Source: an uncultured Flavobacteriales bacterium (GTDB taxonomy: Bacteria > Bacteroidota > Bacteroidia > Flavobacteriales_F > PHOS-HE28). From it: a stretch of DNA of 64,000 bases. The notes beneath the pieces are model-generated. The model was not told the origin of the DNA, made no database searches, and saw nothing but the letters and a program-made list of their open reading frames with translations. The stretch lies in NCBI GenBank assembly GCA_937872175.1, contig CALMPI010000010.1:1-64000 (forward strand), written 5' to 3'. The position numbers and the translations under genes are program-made. Shown here one piece after another: positions 23,126-31,946 of the stretch; within the stretch, counting starts at the first letter, position 1; each line of letters opens with the position of its first letter.

Positions 23126-25093
23126 ATGCGTGCCCTTCTTCCCGTCCTGACGGCCCTGTGCGCCATGCTGGGAGCGTCCGCGCAGGATGGGACGCTCGTG
23201 CCCGCCATCCGCGCCGAACTGGCTTCCGCCGCGAATGACACAGCCCGTGCCGATGCCCTGGCCCGCCTTTGCTTCAACCTGATCCGGACGGACCCGGACA
23301 GTGCACGCCTGTTCGGCGAGCAGGCCCTTGCGCTGGCCAGGCGGATCGGCAACCAGCGCGCCATCGGCGACGCGCACAACAACCTGGGCTGGCTGGAGGC
23401 CGAACAGGGGCGCCTGGACAGTGCGGACGCCCACCTGGACCGGGCGCTGGCCGTCTTCCGCCGCGCCGGCAGGCCGGAGCATATCGCGGTGACCTTGAGC
23501 AACAAGGGCTGGGTGGCCGAGAAACGCGGGGATCAGGTGGGCGCACTGCTCCAGTTCCTCGACGCCTTGAAGCACAGCGAACAGGCCCGCGACAGCGCGA
23601 GCACCTCCATTCTGCTCTACTCCATCGGTGTCGCCTACCGGAAGACCGGTGATCGGACGCAGGCCTTGGAGTTCCTGGAACGCTCGGCGGCCATGGAACG
23701 GGCGCTCGGCCGTGTGGAAAAACAGGCGCATTGCGCCGTGGCCATCGGCAACACCCACCGCGAGCGCGGCGACACCCTGCAGGCTTTGAACCGGATGGAG
23801 GAGGCCGCCACCCTCTACGCCACGCTCGGCGATCACCACGGCCTGGGCATCGCGGCCGAGAACACCGGCGACCTGCTGGCCCCGCGTGACCCGGGTGCTG
23901 CACTGGAAGCCTACCAGCGCGCACGAGCCCATTACGACACGTTGCACAGCACGACGGACCTGGCCTACGTGCTCCGCAGCCTTGGCGCCCTGCATTTGCG
24001 AATGGGGCAGGTGCGGAAGGCGGAGGAGACCCTGCTCGAGGGAGAGGCCCTCGCGCAAGGCACGGGTGATGCCGAACTGCGCATGAACTACGCCTTCAGC
24101 CTGGCCAAGCTGGCGCGGGATCAGGGCGACGCTGCGGCCGTCCTCGCGCACATGCAGCACTACCTGGCCCTGAAGGACAGCCTGCAGGGGGCGGACACCC
24201 AGCGTGAGCTCGCCCGCCTTCGCACGGCGTTCGACAGCGAGCGAAAGGAGAAGGACAACGCCCTGCTGCGCGCGCAGAACAGCGAGCAGGCCGAGCGCAT
24301 CCGCCGCACCCAGCAGCGTCTCCTCGGCATCGCACTGATCGCCTTGCTGGCCCTCACCGCCGCCCTGCTCTTCTTCCGCAACTCCCGCCAGAAACGGCGC
24401 CATGCCGTCCTGCTGGAACAGCTGAACCGCGAACTGGCCGCCAGCAACCGGGAGATCGGCGAGATCAACGGCCTGTTGGAGATGAAGCTGTTGCGCAGCC
24501 AGATGAACCCCCACTTCATCTACAACGGCCTGAACAGTGCCGCGCGCATGACCCAGGCCGGCCAACAGGTGGAGGCCCTCGCCTACCTGCAGGGCTTCGC
24601 CCGGCTGCTGCGCATGGTGCTGGACCACAGCGTGAACGACCGCGTGACGGTCCAGGAGGAGATGGACTTCCTGCGCCAGTACCTCAAGCTCGAATCCGTT
24701 CGGCTCGGCGACCTCACCTACGCGGTGGACGCCTCACCGGACCTGCTCGAGGAGGGGGTGGAGATACCCGCGTTGATCGTGCAGCCCTTCGTGGAGAACG
24801 CGGTATGGCATGGGCTGGCCGACAAGCAAGGGGACAGGCGCGTGGAGGTGCGTTTCGCGGCCGTCGGCGACGATGTCGAATGCACGGTCCAGGACAACGG
24901 CATCGGCCGCGCCCTGGCCGGGGTGAGCGGGAGACGCTCCGAAGGCCACGCCTCCCTAGGCATGCAGCTCACCGACGAGCGTTTGAAGCTGCTGGGGCGC
25001 AGGTTGAGCGACCAGGAGGCGATCCGCGTCGAGGACCTGTGCGATGCGGAGGGCCGTCCTTCGGGCACCCGGGTCACGGTACGGCTGACCTGA
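23126..25093 (+). CDS. TPR-containing LytS-type sensor histidine kinase
   Basis: 655 residues from the ATG at 23126; longer frames would run into the tRNA. Order: signal peptide (to ASAQ), tetratricopeptide repeats (about 60-350), a coiled stretch, one transmembrane helix (about 398-418), then a His_kinase domain with QMNPHFIYNGLNS (His463) and an HATPase part with QPFVENAVWHGLADK and DNGIGRALAG. It should sense a periplasmic signal through the TPRs and phosphorylate the LytTR regulator encoded 161 bp downstream. Confidence 0.92.
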   Translation: MRALLPVLTALCAMLGASAQDGTLVPAIRAELASAANDTARADALARLCFNLIRTDPDSARLFGEQALALARRIGNQRAIGDAHNNLGWLEAEQGRLDSADAHLDRALAVFRRAGRPEHIAVTLSNKGWVAEKRGDQVGALLQFLDALKHSEQARDSASTSILLYSIGVAYRKTGDRTQALEFLERSAAMERALGRVEKQAHCAVAIGNTHRERGDTLQALNRMEEAATLYATLGDHHGLGIAAENTGDLLAPRDPGAALEAYQRARAHYDTLHSTTDLAYVLRSLGALHLRMGQVRKAEETLLEGEALAQGTGDAELRMNYAFSLAKLARDQGDAAAVLAHMQHYLALKDSLQGADTQRELARLRTAFDSERKEKDNALLRAQNSEQAERIRRTQQRLLGIALIALLALTAALLFFRNSRQKRRHAVLLEQLNRELAASNREIGEINGLLEMKLLRSQMNPHFIYNGLNSAARMTQAGQQVEALAYLQGFARLLRMVLDHSVNDRVTVQEEMDFLRQYLKLESVRLGDLTYAVDASPDLLEEGVEIPALIVQPFVENAVWHGLADKQGDRRVEVRFAAVGDDVECTVQDNGIGRALAGVSGRRSEGHASLGMQLTDERLKLLGRRLSDQEAIRVEDLCDAEGRPSGTRVTVRLT

Positions 25094-25227
25094 ACCGCCC
25101 CCTTGATGCCCTGACCGCCGGCTCAAGCGCAGCAATGGGACCCGGGGGGGGCATCCCCCCTTCGGCCCATGGTGCATCAGCGCGACCTGCGGCTCTGGTG
25201 CGCGGATACCGGGTGCATGCGGCCGTC

Positions 25228-25235
25228 TATCTTGC
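25228..25235 (+). promoter_or_regulatory. possible promoter box of the LytTR regulator gene
   Basis: TATCTTGC lies 19 nt before the regulator start, after a G-run/C-run hairpin near 25144-25162 that could end the kinase transcript. Confidence 0.3.
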
Positions 25236-25254
25236 GGGCAGCAACACCAGCGGG

Positions 25255-25989
25255 ATGATCGGCGCCTTGATCGTGGACGATGACGTCGCCAACCGCGACT
25301 ATCTGCGTTCATTGCTCGCGGCGCACCCCGAGGTGCAGGTGGTCGGCGAAGCCCAGGACATCGCAACGGCCGCCGAACGCATCCGCGACCTGAAGCCGGA
25401 CGTGCTCTTCCTGGACGTGGAGATGCCCGGGGGAACGGGCTTCGACCTCCTCCAGCGGCTGGGCAGCTGGCCCTTCGAGGTCATCTTCTGCACCGGATTC
25501 CAGCGCTACGCCATCCAGGCCATCCGCTTCAGTGCGCTGGACTACCTGCTGAAACCCGTGCATCCCGATGAGCTCTCCGAGGCCCTGAGGCGCTACCGGA
25601 GCAAACACCCGGATGGCGACCGTGCCACCTTCCAGCGGCAGTTCCTGGAGAACATCCGTCAGCCCGACGAACAGCACCTCAAGCTCACGCTCACCACCGG
25701 CGACCGCACCTATTTCGTGGCCCCCGCCGAGCTGAGCCATTGCACCGCGGACGACAATTACACCCAGCTGTACACCGTGGACGGGCGTCGCTATGTGAGC
25801 GCGCGGACCTTGAAGGACTACGAGGACATGCTGGCCCCCTTGGGGTTCCTGCGCGTGCACCGGAGCGCGTTGGTCAACAAGGCGCAGATCGATCATGTGG
25901 ACGCCGGCCATGTGGTGTTGAGGAGCGAAGTGCGCGTGGAGGTCAGCCGCAGGAAGAAGGAGGAGGTGATGCGAGCGCTGGCCGGTTGA
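25255..25989 (+). CDS. LytTR family response regulator
   Basis: 244 residues from MIGALIVDDD. Receiver domain with acidic pair D8-D10, phospho-acceptor D54 in LFLDVEMPGG and Lys in YLLKPVHPDEL; a LytTR DNA-binding domain from about residue 145 with CTADDNYTQLYT, RTLKDYEDML and FLRVHRSALVNKAQI. Partner of the upstream TPR kinase. A second such pair is at 56222-60102. Confidence 0.93.
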   Translation: MIGALIVDDDVANRDYLRSLLAAHPEVQVVGEAQDIATAAERIRDLKPDVLFLDVEMPGGTGFDLLQRLGSWPFEVIFCTGFQRYAIQAIRFSALDYLLKPVHPDELSEALRRYRSKHPDGDRATFQRQFLENIRQPDEQHLKLTLTTGDRTYFVAPAELSHCTADDNYTQLYTVDGRRYVSARTLKDYEDMLAPLGFLRVHRSALVNKAQIDHVDAGHVVLRSEVRVEVSRRKKEEVMRALAG

Positions 25990-26077
25990 GCCACTCGCTC
26001 AGGGCGACGACCGCTCCCTCGGAGTCGCTTTGCAGCGGATGCCGGGGGCCGTTAGTTCGGGGCACGAACAGCGACCC

Positions 26078-27754
26078 ATGCGCACCTTCACGATCTCCCT
26101 CGCCACCCTCCTCGCCATCGGCGCACACGCCCAATGGCCCACGGACCCCAACGCCCCGTTGGTGGTCTGCGATGACGCCAGCAGCCAGACCGACCTGCGC
26201 CTGGTGGCCGACGGCGTGGGCGGCTGGTACGTGCTCTGGCGCGACAACCGGTTGGCCAACGACCGCTACGCCGTCTTCGGACAGCGGCTCGATGCGCAGG
26301 GCAACCTGCTGTGGGAGCCCGAAGGCCGCCTCATTCAGGAGGTGCCCGGCCGCAGCATCAACATGATCGGGGCGACCCGGATGAGCGACGACAAGCTCTT
26401 CCTGGCCTACATCAGCGGGGCCGGCACCAGTGGTGCCGATACCGTCCGGGCCATGGCGTACGACAGCGAGGCGGTGGCGGCCTGGCCCCAGCCCACCCTG
26501 CTGGCCTATCCGGGACCCTTGCCCGGCGGCGGCACCTCCGGTGGCAACTACTACCCGCGGGTGGTGCCTGTGCTCAATGGCGTCTTCGTGGGCTGGGGCA
26601 CCAACCCGATCGGCGCCTCGGACTACGTGCATATCGCCCGGATCCTGAACGACGGCACCAATGTGATGCCGGAGCAGGGCGTGGAGGTGGCCAGCCTGAA
26701 CAACTCCATTGTGACCGGGCCATGGACCATGCGGCATGACCTGGCCGGCGGGCTGCTGCTGGAGGAACGCTGGGGGAACGGAGCGGGAGCGCCGCTTCGC
26801 GCCATGCGCGTGGACAGCATGGGCGTGGCGCAATGGCCCGCGCTTCTGGAGGTCAGCGCCAACAGCCCCGGTCTGGGCTACGAATGGAGCACGGCCGTGG
26901 CACCGAATGCACGCGTCAACTCCGTCTGGGGGTATGGCTACGACCTGCGCATGGCCATCTATGACACCACCGGCGTGCTGTTCAACACCGCAGCGTCGAT
27001 CCCGGTCTGCCTGCAGGCCGACGTGCAGGAGAACCCCTTCGTCGTGCAGTCGGCCACAGGGACCACGGTGTTCTGGGCGGACAACCGCAGTTCGGCCGGC
27101 ACCGGCCGGCAGGTGTTCATGCAGCGTTTCGATGCCACCGGCACCCCGTTGCTGGCCACCGATGGTGTGCTGGCCATGCAGTGCGACGGCAACCTGAACG
27201 GATACCCGCGTGCGATCGCCGCGGAGGACAGCACCCACATCGTGGCCCTCTTCACCTCGGCGAACCTCCAGGGGGGAACATCCGGGTTCCGGGTGGGTCG
27301 TGTGACCGGTAGTGGCACCAACCTATGGAGCGACACCACGCGCTTCTGCACGCCTGCGCTCGGCCCCAACGGCGGCACCGACTTCGCCATGACGAGCGAC
27401 GGCGACGGAGGGGTGATGGCCGTGTGGTTCAACTGGAACAACGACGCCATCTATGCCGCACGTCTGGACCGCAACGGGCGTATGGGCGACTTCACCGGCA
27501 TCGACGAGCGTGGCGGAGCATCCATCGTCACGGCGTTCCCCAATCCGGCGGCGGACCACATCACCTTCGCTCTGCCGGCCGGCGAACGCATTCTGGGCAT
27601 CGACCTGATGGATGCCCACGGCTCCATCTCCGCCTCGCCGGCCATGGAGCGCACCATGGCCACGAACGCCCTGGCCCCCGGGTTGTACACGGCACGGATC
27701 CGCACCGCAACGGGCACCTTCACCGCACGCTTCATCAAAGACCAACTGCCCTGA
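26078..27754 (+). CDS. secreted protein with T9SS sorting domain
   Basis: 558 residues, signal peptide to AIGAHAQ. The body has repeating motifs such as GWYVLWRDNRLANDRYAVFGQRLDAQGN and VFWADNRSSAGTGRQVFMQRFDATG, spaced as in beta-propeller-like secreted proteins. The C-terminal T9SS type A domain begins TAFPNPAADHITF. Function unknown; surface location is predicted. The lipoprotein gene follows after 2 nt, suggesting an operon. Confidence 0.82.
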   Translation: MRTFTISLATLLAIGAHAQWPTDPNAPLVVCDDASSQTDLRLVADGVGGWYVLWRDNRLANDRYAVFGQRLDAQGNLLWEPEGRLIQEVPGRSINMIGATRMSDDKLFLAYISGAGTSGADTVRAMAYDSEAVAAWPQPTLLAYPGPLPGGGTSGGNYYPRVVPVLNGVFVGWGTNPIGASDYVHIARILNDGTNVMPEQGVEVASLNNSIVTGPWTMRHDLAGGLLLEERWGNGAGAPLRAMRVDSMGVAQWPALLEVSANSPGLGYEWSTAVAPNARVNSVWGYGYDLRMAIYDTTGVLFNTAASIPVCLQADVQENPFVVQSATGTTVFWADNRSSAGTGRQVFMQRFDATGTPLLATDGVLAMQCDGNLNGYPRAIAAEDSTHIVALFTSANLQGGTSGFRVGRVTGSGTNLWSDTTRFCTPALGPNGGTDFAMTSDGDGGVMAVWFNWNNDAIYAARLDRNGRMGDFTGIDERGGASIVTAFPNPAADHITFALPAGERILGIDLMDAHGSISASPAMERTMATNALAPGLYTARIRTATGTFTARFIKDQLP

Positions 27755-27756
27755 CC

Positions 27757-28734
27757 ATGCGCAGCTCCATTCCCGCCTTGTCGATCGTGCTCCTCATCAG
27801 CGCGTGCCAGAAGGACGACCCTTCACCGGGCGGCTCCAATGGTGGTGGAACCGGCGGCCCGGGCACGGGTGCCGGGCTCATCAGCAGCTGGTCGCCGCTC
27901 AAGCCCTACGTGGATGAGGCCATCACGTTCGTCGGCGGCCCCTTCCCCACCGCGCCGAACGCCATCACGATCACCTCCAATGGGCTGCCCTTGGAGATCA
28001 TCGGGAATACCGGAACGGAGCTGGTGGTGCAGGCACCAGCAGGGACCGAGGACGACATGGTGGTCTGGTATTCCACGGTCGTGATCGCCACGGCCACCGA
28101 TACGGCGGAGATCTACCCCTTCTACTGGAAGAAACGCATGGACGTCACCTTCTTCGCGGACAACCTGGACGAGACCTTCAACGGACAGCCGGCGCGTGCA
28201 GGAGATTCGTTGCGCTTCAACGGATCCGGGTTCACGACCTCGGGCATGACCGTATCGATCAATGGCCAGCCCATCACCACGCCGGTCGGCATCGACTCCT
28301 CCTTCTGGTGCAACATGCGGTTCAGGGTGCCGCTCAGCCTGGCCTCAGGCAACGATGAATCCGTGGTGACCTCGGCATTGCTTACCGCCACCAATGCGGA
28401 TGGCCGCACGGACACACTGACGTTCGCCTTCGCGCCCACCCCGCGGATGGACCTGTACGAGATCATTCTGTTGGGCGGTGGGTACACCTTCGACATCTCG
28501 GACATGAGCAGCGGCGCCCAGGTGCTCAACTTCGAGGTGCGCGGCCGCCATCTCCGACCCGACCTGAACTGGAGCCTGCAGGGGCCAAGTCCGGTGAGCG
28601 GCACACTGGGCGTAGGCGGCTATCCGAGCACGGCAGCGCTCACCGTGGATCCCGCGTCCATGGCGCCCGGAACCTATACGCTCTCCGTGGGCGGGTTCTT
28701 CGGCGTCCACATCGGATTCGCGCTGGTTCCTTGA
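27757..28734 (+). CDS. lipoprotein with IPT/TIG-like domains
   Basis: 325 residues. The lipobox LISAC near residue 19 is followed by a Gly/Ser/Pro-rich linker with many acceptor-type residues (DDPSPGGSNGGG), as in outer-membrane lipoproteins. Two regions with immunoglobulin-like IPT/TIG features follow (ITFVGGPFPTAPNAITITSN; SLRFNGSGFTTSGMTVSING). No enzyme motif. Two nt after the T9SS gene, so probably a partner or anchor of that protein. Confidence 0.8.
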   Translation: MRSSIPALSIVLLISACQKDDPSPGGSNGGGTGGPGTGAGLISSWSPLKPYVDEAITFVGGPFPTAPNAITITSNGLPLEIIGNTGTELVVQAPAGTEDDMVVWYSTVVIATATDTAEIYPFYWKKRMDVTFFADNLDETFNGQPARAGDSLRFNGSGFTTSGMTVSINGQPITTPVGIDSSFWCNMRFRVPLSLASGNDESVVTSALLTATNADGRTDTLTFAFAPTPRMDLYEIILLGGGYTFDISDMSSGAQVLNFEVRGRHLRPDLNWSLQGPSPVSGTLGVGGYPSTAALTVDPASMAPGTYTLSVGGFFGVHIGFALVP

Positions 28735-28836
28735 GCCGTTCGCCGATCTCCGCAAGGGCACCCGTCCGCCCGGTCCATCGGGATGGTGACGGCTGCTGAA
28801 CCAGTCGTGATGGAACTTCTTGGACCGGATCGTCCG

Positions 28837-28855
28837 GGCCGAGGTCGCTTCGGCC
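28837..28855. terminator. weak hairpin between convergent genes
   Basis: Arms GGCCGA (28837-28842) and TCGGCC (28850-28855) with a 7-nt loop, in the 146-bp gap where two converging genes end. Weak evidence. Confidence 0.3.
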
Positions 28856-28880
28856 GCTGTGTGCGCCCGAAAAGGCCTGG

Positions 28881-29693
28881 TCAGCGGTTCTTCCCCTCGG
28901 TAAGCCCCGGATCAATGGTGAAGTCCACGCTGCCGATGGAGAACGGCTTGGGCGTCACCTCGCGGAAGGCATCGTTCCACACGAGCTTCATGTTGGCGAA
29001 CTGCATGTCCACGATCTTCCCCGGGATCTCGCCCCACACGGTGAAGGCATCATCTTCGCCCTGTTGCAGCATCACTTCCTTGCTCTTGCTGCTGGCGTTG
29101 GCGAACTCCTGGCCGGACTCGATGCGGAGCGCCGTACGGCTGGGGTCCACCAGGGCGACCTTGCTTCCCCGATAGACCACCTTGAACTTGGCGGCGGTCT
29201 TGGCGGTCTCCTTGTCCAGGCTCACCAGATTCACCTCGAAGTTGCCCACGGTGAAGGCGTTCTTGCTGGGCGGGATGTCGAAGTCGGGCACGCTCACCTT
29301 GCCCTCGGTGCGCGACACGCGGCTGGCACCGCCGAACTTCACGCTGAACGCATCGTGATGCATGTTGCCGCCGGTGACCTCCAGGGTGCGGCTGATGTGG
29401 TCGTTGGGCCGGATCACGAAATCGCGGTCCTTGGGCGTGTAGGTGGCGCCGCCCACGGTGAACACGATCTCGGACGCCTTGATCATCAGGATGTCCGAGG
29501 TCTTGTTGGTGAACTCCACCCGCACCTTGCACATGGCCAGCTGGGCCACGGGGTCCTTGAACTCGATGCGGATCGCCTCGTTCTCGATGGGTGCGGGGAT
29601 CCGGTAGAAGTTCGTGTGCTTGGGATCGGCCTTCTGGGCGAGGAGGGGGAAGGCGGCCATCATGGCGGCGGCGGCGAGGGACGTGCGGATCAT
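28881..29693 (-). CDS. secreted protein of unknown function
   Basis: 270 residues from MIRTSLAAAAMMAAFPLLAQ, a signal peptide. The body is a beta-rich protein with FYRIPAPIENEAIRIEFKDP, KVRVEFTNKTSDILMIKASE and a later VDFTIDPGLTEG tail; no known domain was recognised with confidence. A TATTTTCG promoter box lies 21 nt upstream. It is transcribed away from the ABC exporter genes and shares their promoter region. Confidence 0.75.
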   Translation of the reverse strand: MIRTSLAAAAMMAAFPLLAQKADPKHTNFYRIPAPIENEAIRIEFKDPVAQLAMCKVRVEFTNKTSDILMIKASEIVFTVGGATYTPKDRDFVIRPNDHISRTLEVTGGNMHHDAFSVKFGGASRVSRTEGKVSVPDFDIPPSKNAFTVGNFEVNLVSLDKETAKTAAKFKVVYRGSKVALVDPSRTALRIESGQEFANASSKSKEVMLQQGEDDAFTVWGEIPGKIVDMQFANMKLVWNDAFREVTPKPFSIGSVDFTIDPGLTEGKNR

Positions 29694-29714
29694 GGTGGAT
29701 GGGTTCGTGCCCGG

Positions 29715-29722
29715 CGAAAATA
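29715..29722 (-). promoter_or_regulatory. promoter box of the 28881-29693 gene
   Basis: On the minus strand this reads TATTTTCG, 21 nt before the start codon. Confidence 0.45.
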
Positions 29723-29829
29723 GTCCGGTGCGGGCTGATGGCAACCGGTGTGCCAAAGGCACCGGCCTGCCGCTCCTCCCCCGCCCGTGCCGCTCATGTA
29801 GCCCCCCTCGGTGCCGGTGGCCGTTCCGG

Positions 29830-29837
29830 TACTTTCG
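29830..29837 (+). promoter_or_regulatory. promoter box 4 nt before the ABC ATPase start
   Basis: TACTTTCG, then GGCC, then the ATG at 29842. A leaderless transcript of the exporter operon is suggested. Confidence 0.5.
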
Positions 29838-29841
29838 GGCC

Positions 29842-30585
29842 ATGATCGTCCTGAAGGACATCCGCAAGGCGTACCGTACCGGGGCCAACATCCTGCAGGT
29901 GCTGAAGGGCATCGACCTGGAGATCCGCAGCGGCGAACTGGTGAGCATCATGGGCAGCTCCGGCTCCGGCAAGAGCACCATGCTGAACATCATCGGCATC
30001 CTGGACAATTACGACCATGGGGAGTACCTCCTGGACGGCATGTTGATCAAGGGCCAGAGCGAAACGGAGAACGCGATCCTGCGCAGCAAGTACATCGGCT
30101 TCGTCTTCCAGAGCTTCAACCTGATCACCTTCAAGAACGCCATGGAGAACGTGGCGCTGCCCCTGTACTACCAGGGTGTGCCACGCCGCAGGCGGAACGA
30201 GCTGGCCCTGGAGATGCTGGGTCGCGTGGGCCTGCGCGAATGGGCGCACCACATGCCCAACGAACTGAGCGGCGGTCAGAAGCAGCGGGTGGCGATCGCC
30301 CGGGCGTTGATCAGCGACCCCAAGATCATCCTGGCCGACGAGCCGACGGGTGCGTTGGACAGCAGGACCAGCGAGGAAGTGATGGCCCTGCTCACCGAGG
30401 TGAACCGCGACCTGGGCAAGACCGTGGTGATCGTGACGCACGAACGGGACGTGGCCGCGGCCACACAGCGTGTGATCTACCTCCGCGACGGGCTGATCGA
30501 GAACGCCCACCTGGACCCGCGCAGCCTGAACACCGGCATGGACGGTGTGATCGCCGCGCGCAAACCCGCAGGCGATGTTCGATAG
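29842..30585 (+). CDS. MacB/LolD-type ABC transporter ATP-binding protein
   Basis: 247 residues. Walker A GSSGSGKST (about 36-44), Q-loop FVFQSFN, signature LSGGQKQR, Walker B IILADEPTGALD and H-loop VTHE are all intact. Such ATPases power MacB-type efflux or lipoprotein-release complexes with FtsX-like permeases and a membrane-fusion adaptor, which follow downstream. The last codons and stop (30575-30585) form one copy of the 11-bp duplication flanking the octamer element. Confidence 0.93.
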   Translation: MIVLKDIRKAYRTGANILQVLKGIDLEIRSGELVSIMGSSGSGKSTMLNIIGILDNYDHGEYLLDGMLIKGQSETENAILRSKYIGFVFQSFNLITFKNAMENVALPLYYQGVPRRRRNELALEMLGRVGLREWAHHMPNELSGGQKQRVAIARALISDPKIILADEPTGALDSRTSEEVMALLTEVNRDLGKTVVIVTHERDVAAATQRVIYLRDGLIENAHLDPRSLNTGMDGVIAARKPAGDVR

Positions 30586-30698
30586 AAGGGGCCGCAAGGA
30601 CGCAGAGGCGCAGAGGACGGACCTGTCCGTGCATCGTCCCATGGCGCATGCGGCATGCCTTGCGACCTTGCGTCCCTGCGGCGAACACCCCTCCGCCC
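30586..30698. mobile_element. octamer inverted-repeat element with 11-bp target duplication
   Basis: ATGTTCGATAG occurs at 30575-30585 and again at 30699-30709, exactly flanking 113 bp. Inside are octamers cgcaagga, cgcagagg, cgcagagg (30593-30616) and the inverted set ccttgcga, ccttgcgt, ccctgcgg (30658-30681), with a perfect 6-bp hairpin between them (30617-30630). Without the insert, the ATPase stop and the permease start would overlap within the single 11-bp site, the natural compact operon form. No protein is encoded. Confidence 0.8.
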
Positions 30699-31943
30699 AT
30701 GTTCGATAGGGAGAAGTGGGCCGAGGTGCTGGACAGCATCGGCAAGAACAAGCTCCGTGCGGTGCTGACGGGTTTCGCCGTGTTCTGGGGGATCTTCATG
30801 CTCATCATCCTGCTGGGCGCCGGGGCGGGCCTGCGCAACGGCTTCAGCTACAACTTCCGCAACACGGCCACCAACAGCATCCGCATTTGGGGCAACGAGA
30901 CCAGCAAGCCGTGGAAGGGCCTGCCGCCGAACCGCACCATCGAGCTCGAGGACGCCGACATCGCAGCGCTGAGGAACGCCATCCCCGGCATCCAGCACAT
31001 CAGCGGCCAGTACAGCGTGTGGCGCGGGCAGAGCAAGCTGCAGTACGGCATGAGCTCGGGCAGCTACAGCATCCGGGGCATCCAGCCCGCCCATCAACAC
31101 CTGCAGCACCAGCGGATCATCGCCGGGCGCTTCATCAACGAGGTGGACGAGGTGCAGGACCGCAAGGTGATCGTGATCGCGGAGGACTGCCGCACCGAGC
31201 TCTTCAAGAAGGAGGACCCCTTGCACAAGTGGGTGAACGTGAACGGCATCCCCTTCGAGGTGGTGGGGCTGTACGCCTACGAGACCGGCGGCCCGGAGCG
31301 GGGCCAGCGCAGTCCGGTGTACATCCCGCTGAGCGCGGCGCAGAAGGTGTTCAATGCCAAGGGCATCGTGGACGACATCACCTTCAGCTTCGCGGACGCG
31401 AGCATCGCGGGGGCGAAACGTGCGGAGCAGCGGGCGATCCACACCCTCGCGCGCCGGCACGACTTCGACCCCACGGATGAACGCGCCCTGTGGGTGAACA
31501 ACAACGTGGAGAACGTGGGCACCATGAGCTCCATCTTCAACGGGATCACCGCCTTCCTGTGGTTCGTGGGCATCGGTTCGTTGATCGCGGGCATCGTGGG
31601 GGTCAGCAACATCATGCTCATCGTGGTGAAGGAGCGTACGCGGGAGATCGGCATCCGCAAGGCCCTGGGTGCCACGCCGGCCAATGTGGTGGGCCAGGTG
31701 CTGCTGGAGTCGGTCTTCATCACCGGCATGGCAGGCTGGCTGGGGCTGGTGCTCGGGATCTTCCTCATGGAGGGCATCGCCAGCGTGGTGCCGGGCAGCG
31801 AGTTCTTCCGCGATCCCACCATCCGCATCGACGTGGCGGTCACGGCCCTCGTCGCGCTCGTCATCGCCGGGGCCCTGGCGGGCTTCATCCCCGCCCGCCG
31901 GGCCGCGGCCATCCGTCCCATCGAAGCCCTGCGAGACGAATAA
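30699..31943 (+). CDS. MacB-type ABC transporter permease, first
   Basis: 414 residues starting MFDREKWAEVLDSIGKNKLR. N-terminal transmembrane helix (about 20-45), a large periplasmic MacB_PCD-like domain, then three C-terminal helices of the FtsX fold (including FVGIGSLIAGIVGVSNIMLI) ending RRAAAIRPIEALRDE. It works with the ATPase upstream and probably forms a heterodimer with the second permease, which has a matching start and topology. Its start codon lies in the second copy of the 11-bp duplication. Confidence 0.9.
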   Translation: MFDREKWAEVLDSIGKNKLRAVLTGFAVFWGIFMLIILLGAGAGLRNGFSYNFRNTATNSIRIWGNETSKPWKGLPPNRTIELEDADIAALRNAIPGIQHISGQYSVWRGQSKLQYGMSSGSYSIRGIQPAHQHLQHQRIIAGRFINEVDEVQDRKVIVIAEDCRTELFKKEDPLHKWVNVNGIPFEVVGLYAYETGGPERGQRSPVYIPLSAAQKVFNAKGIVDDITFSFADASIAGAKRAEQRAIHTLARRHDFDPTDERALWVNNNVENVGTMSSIFNGITAFLWFVGIGSLIAGIVGVSNIMLIVVKERTREIGIRKALGATPANVVGQVLLESVFITGMAGWLGLVLGIFLMEGIASVVPGSEFFRDPTIRIDVAVTALVALVIAGALAGFIPARRAAAIRPIEALRDE

Positions 31944-31946
31944 GCC

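Noticed and set aside
25094-25254. Small gene between kinase and regulator
   Set aside because: No start with a plausible product; the stretch holds a G/C-run hairpin and a promoter-like box.
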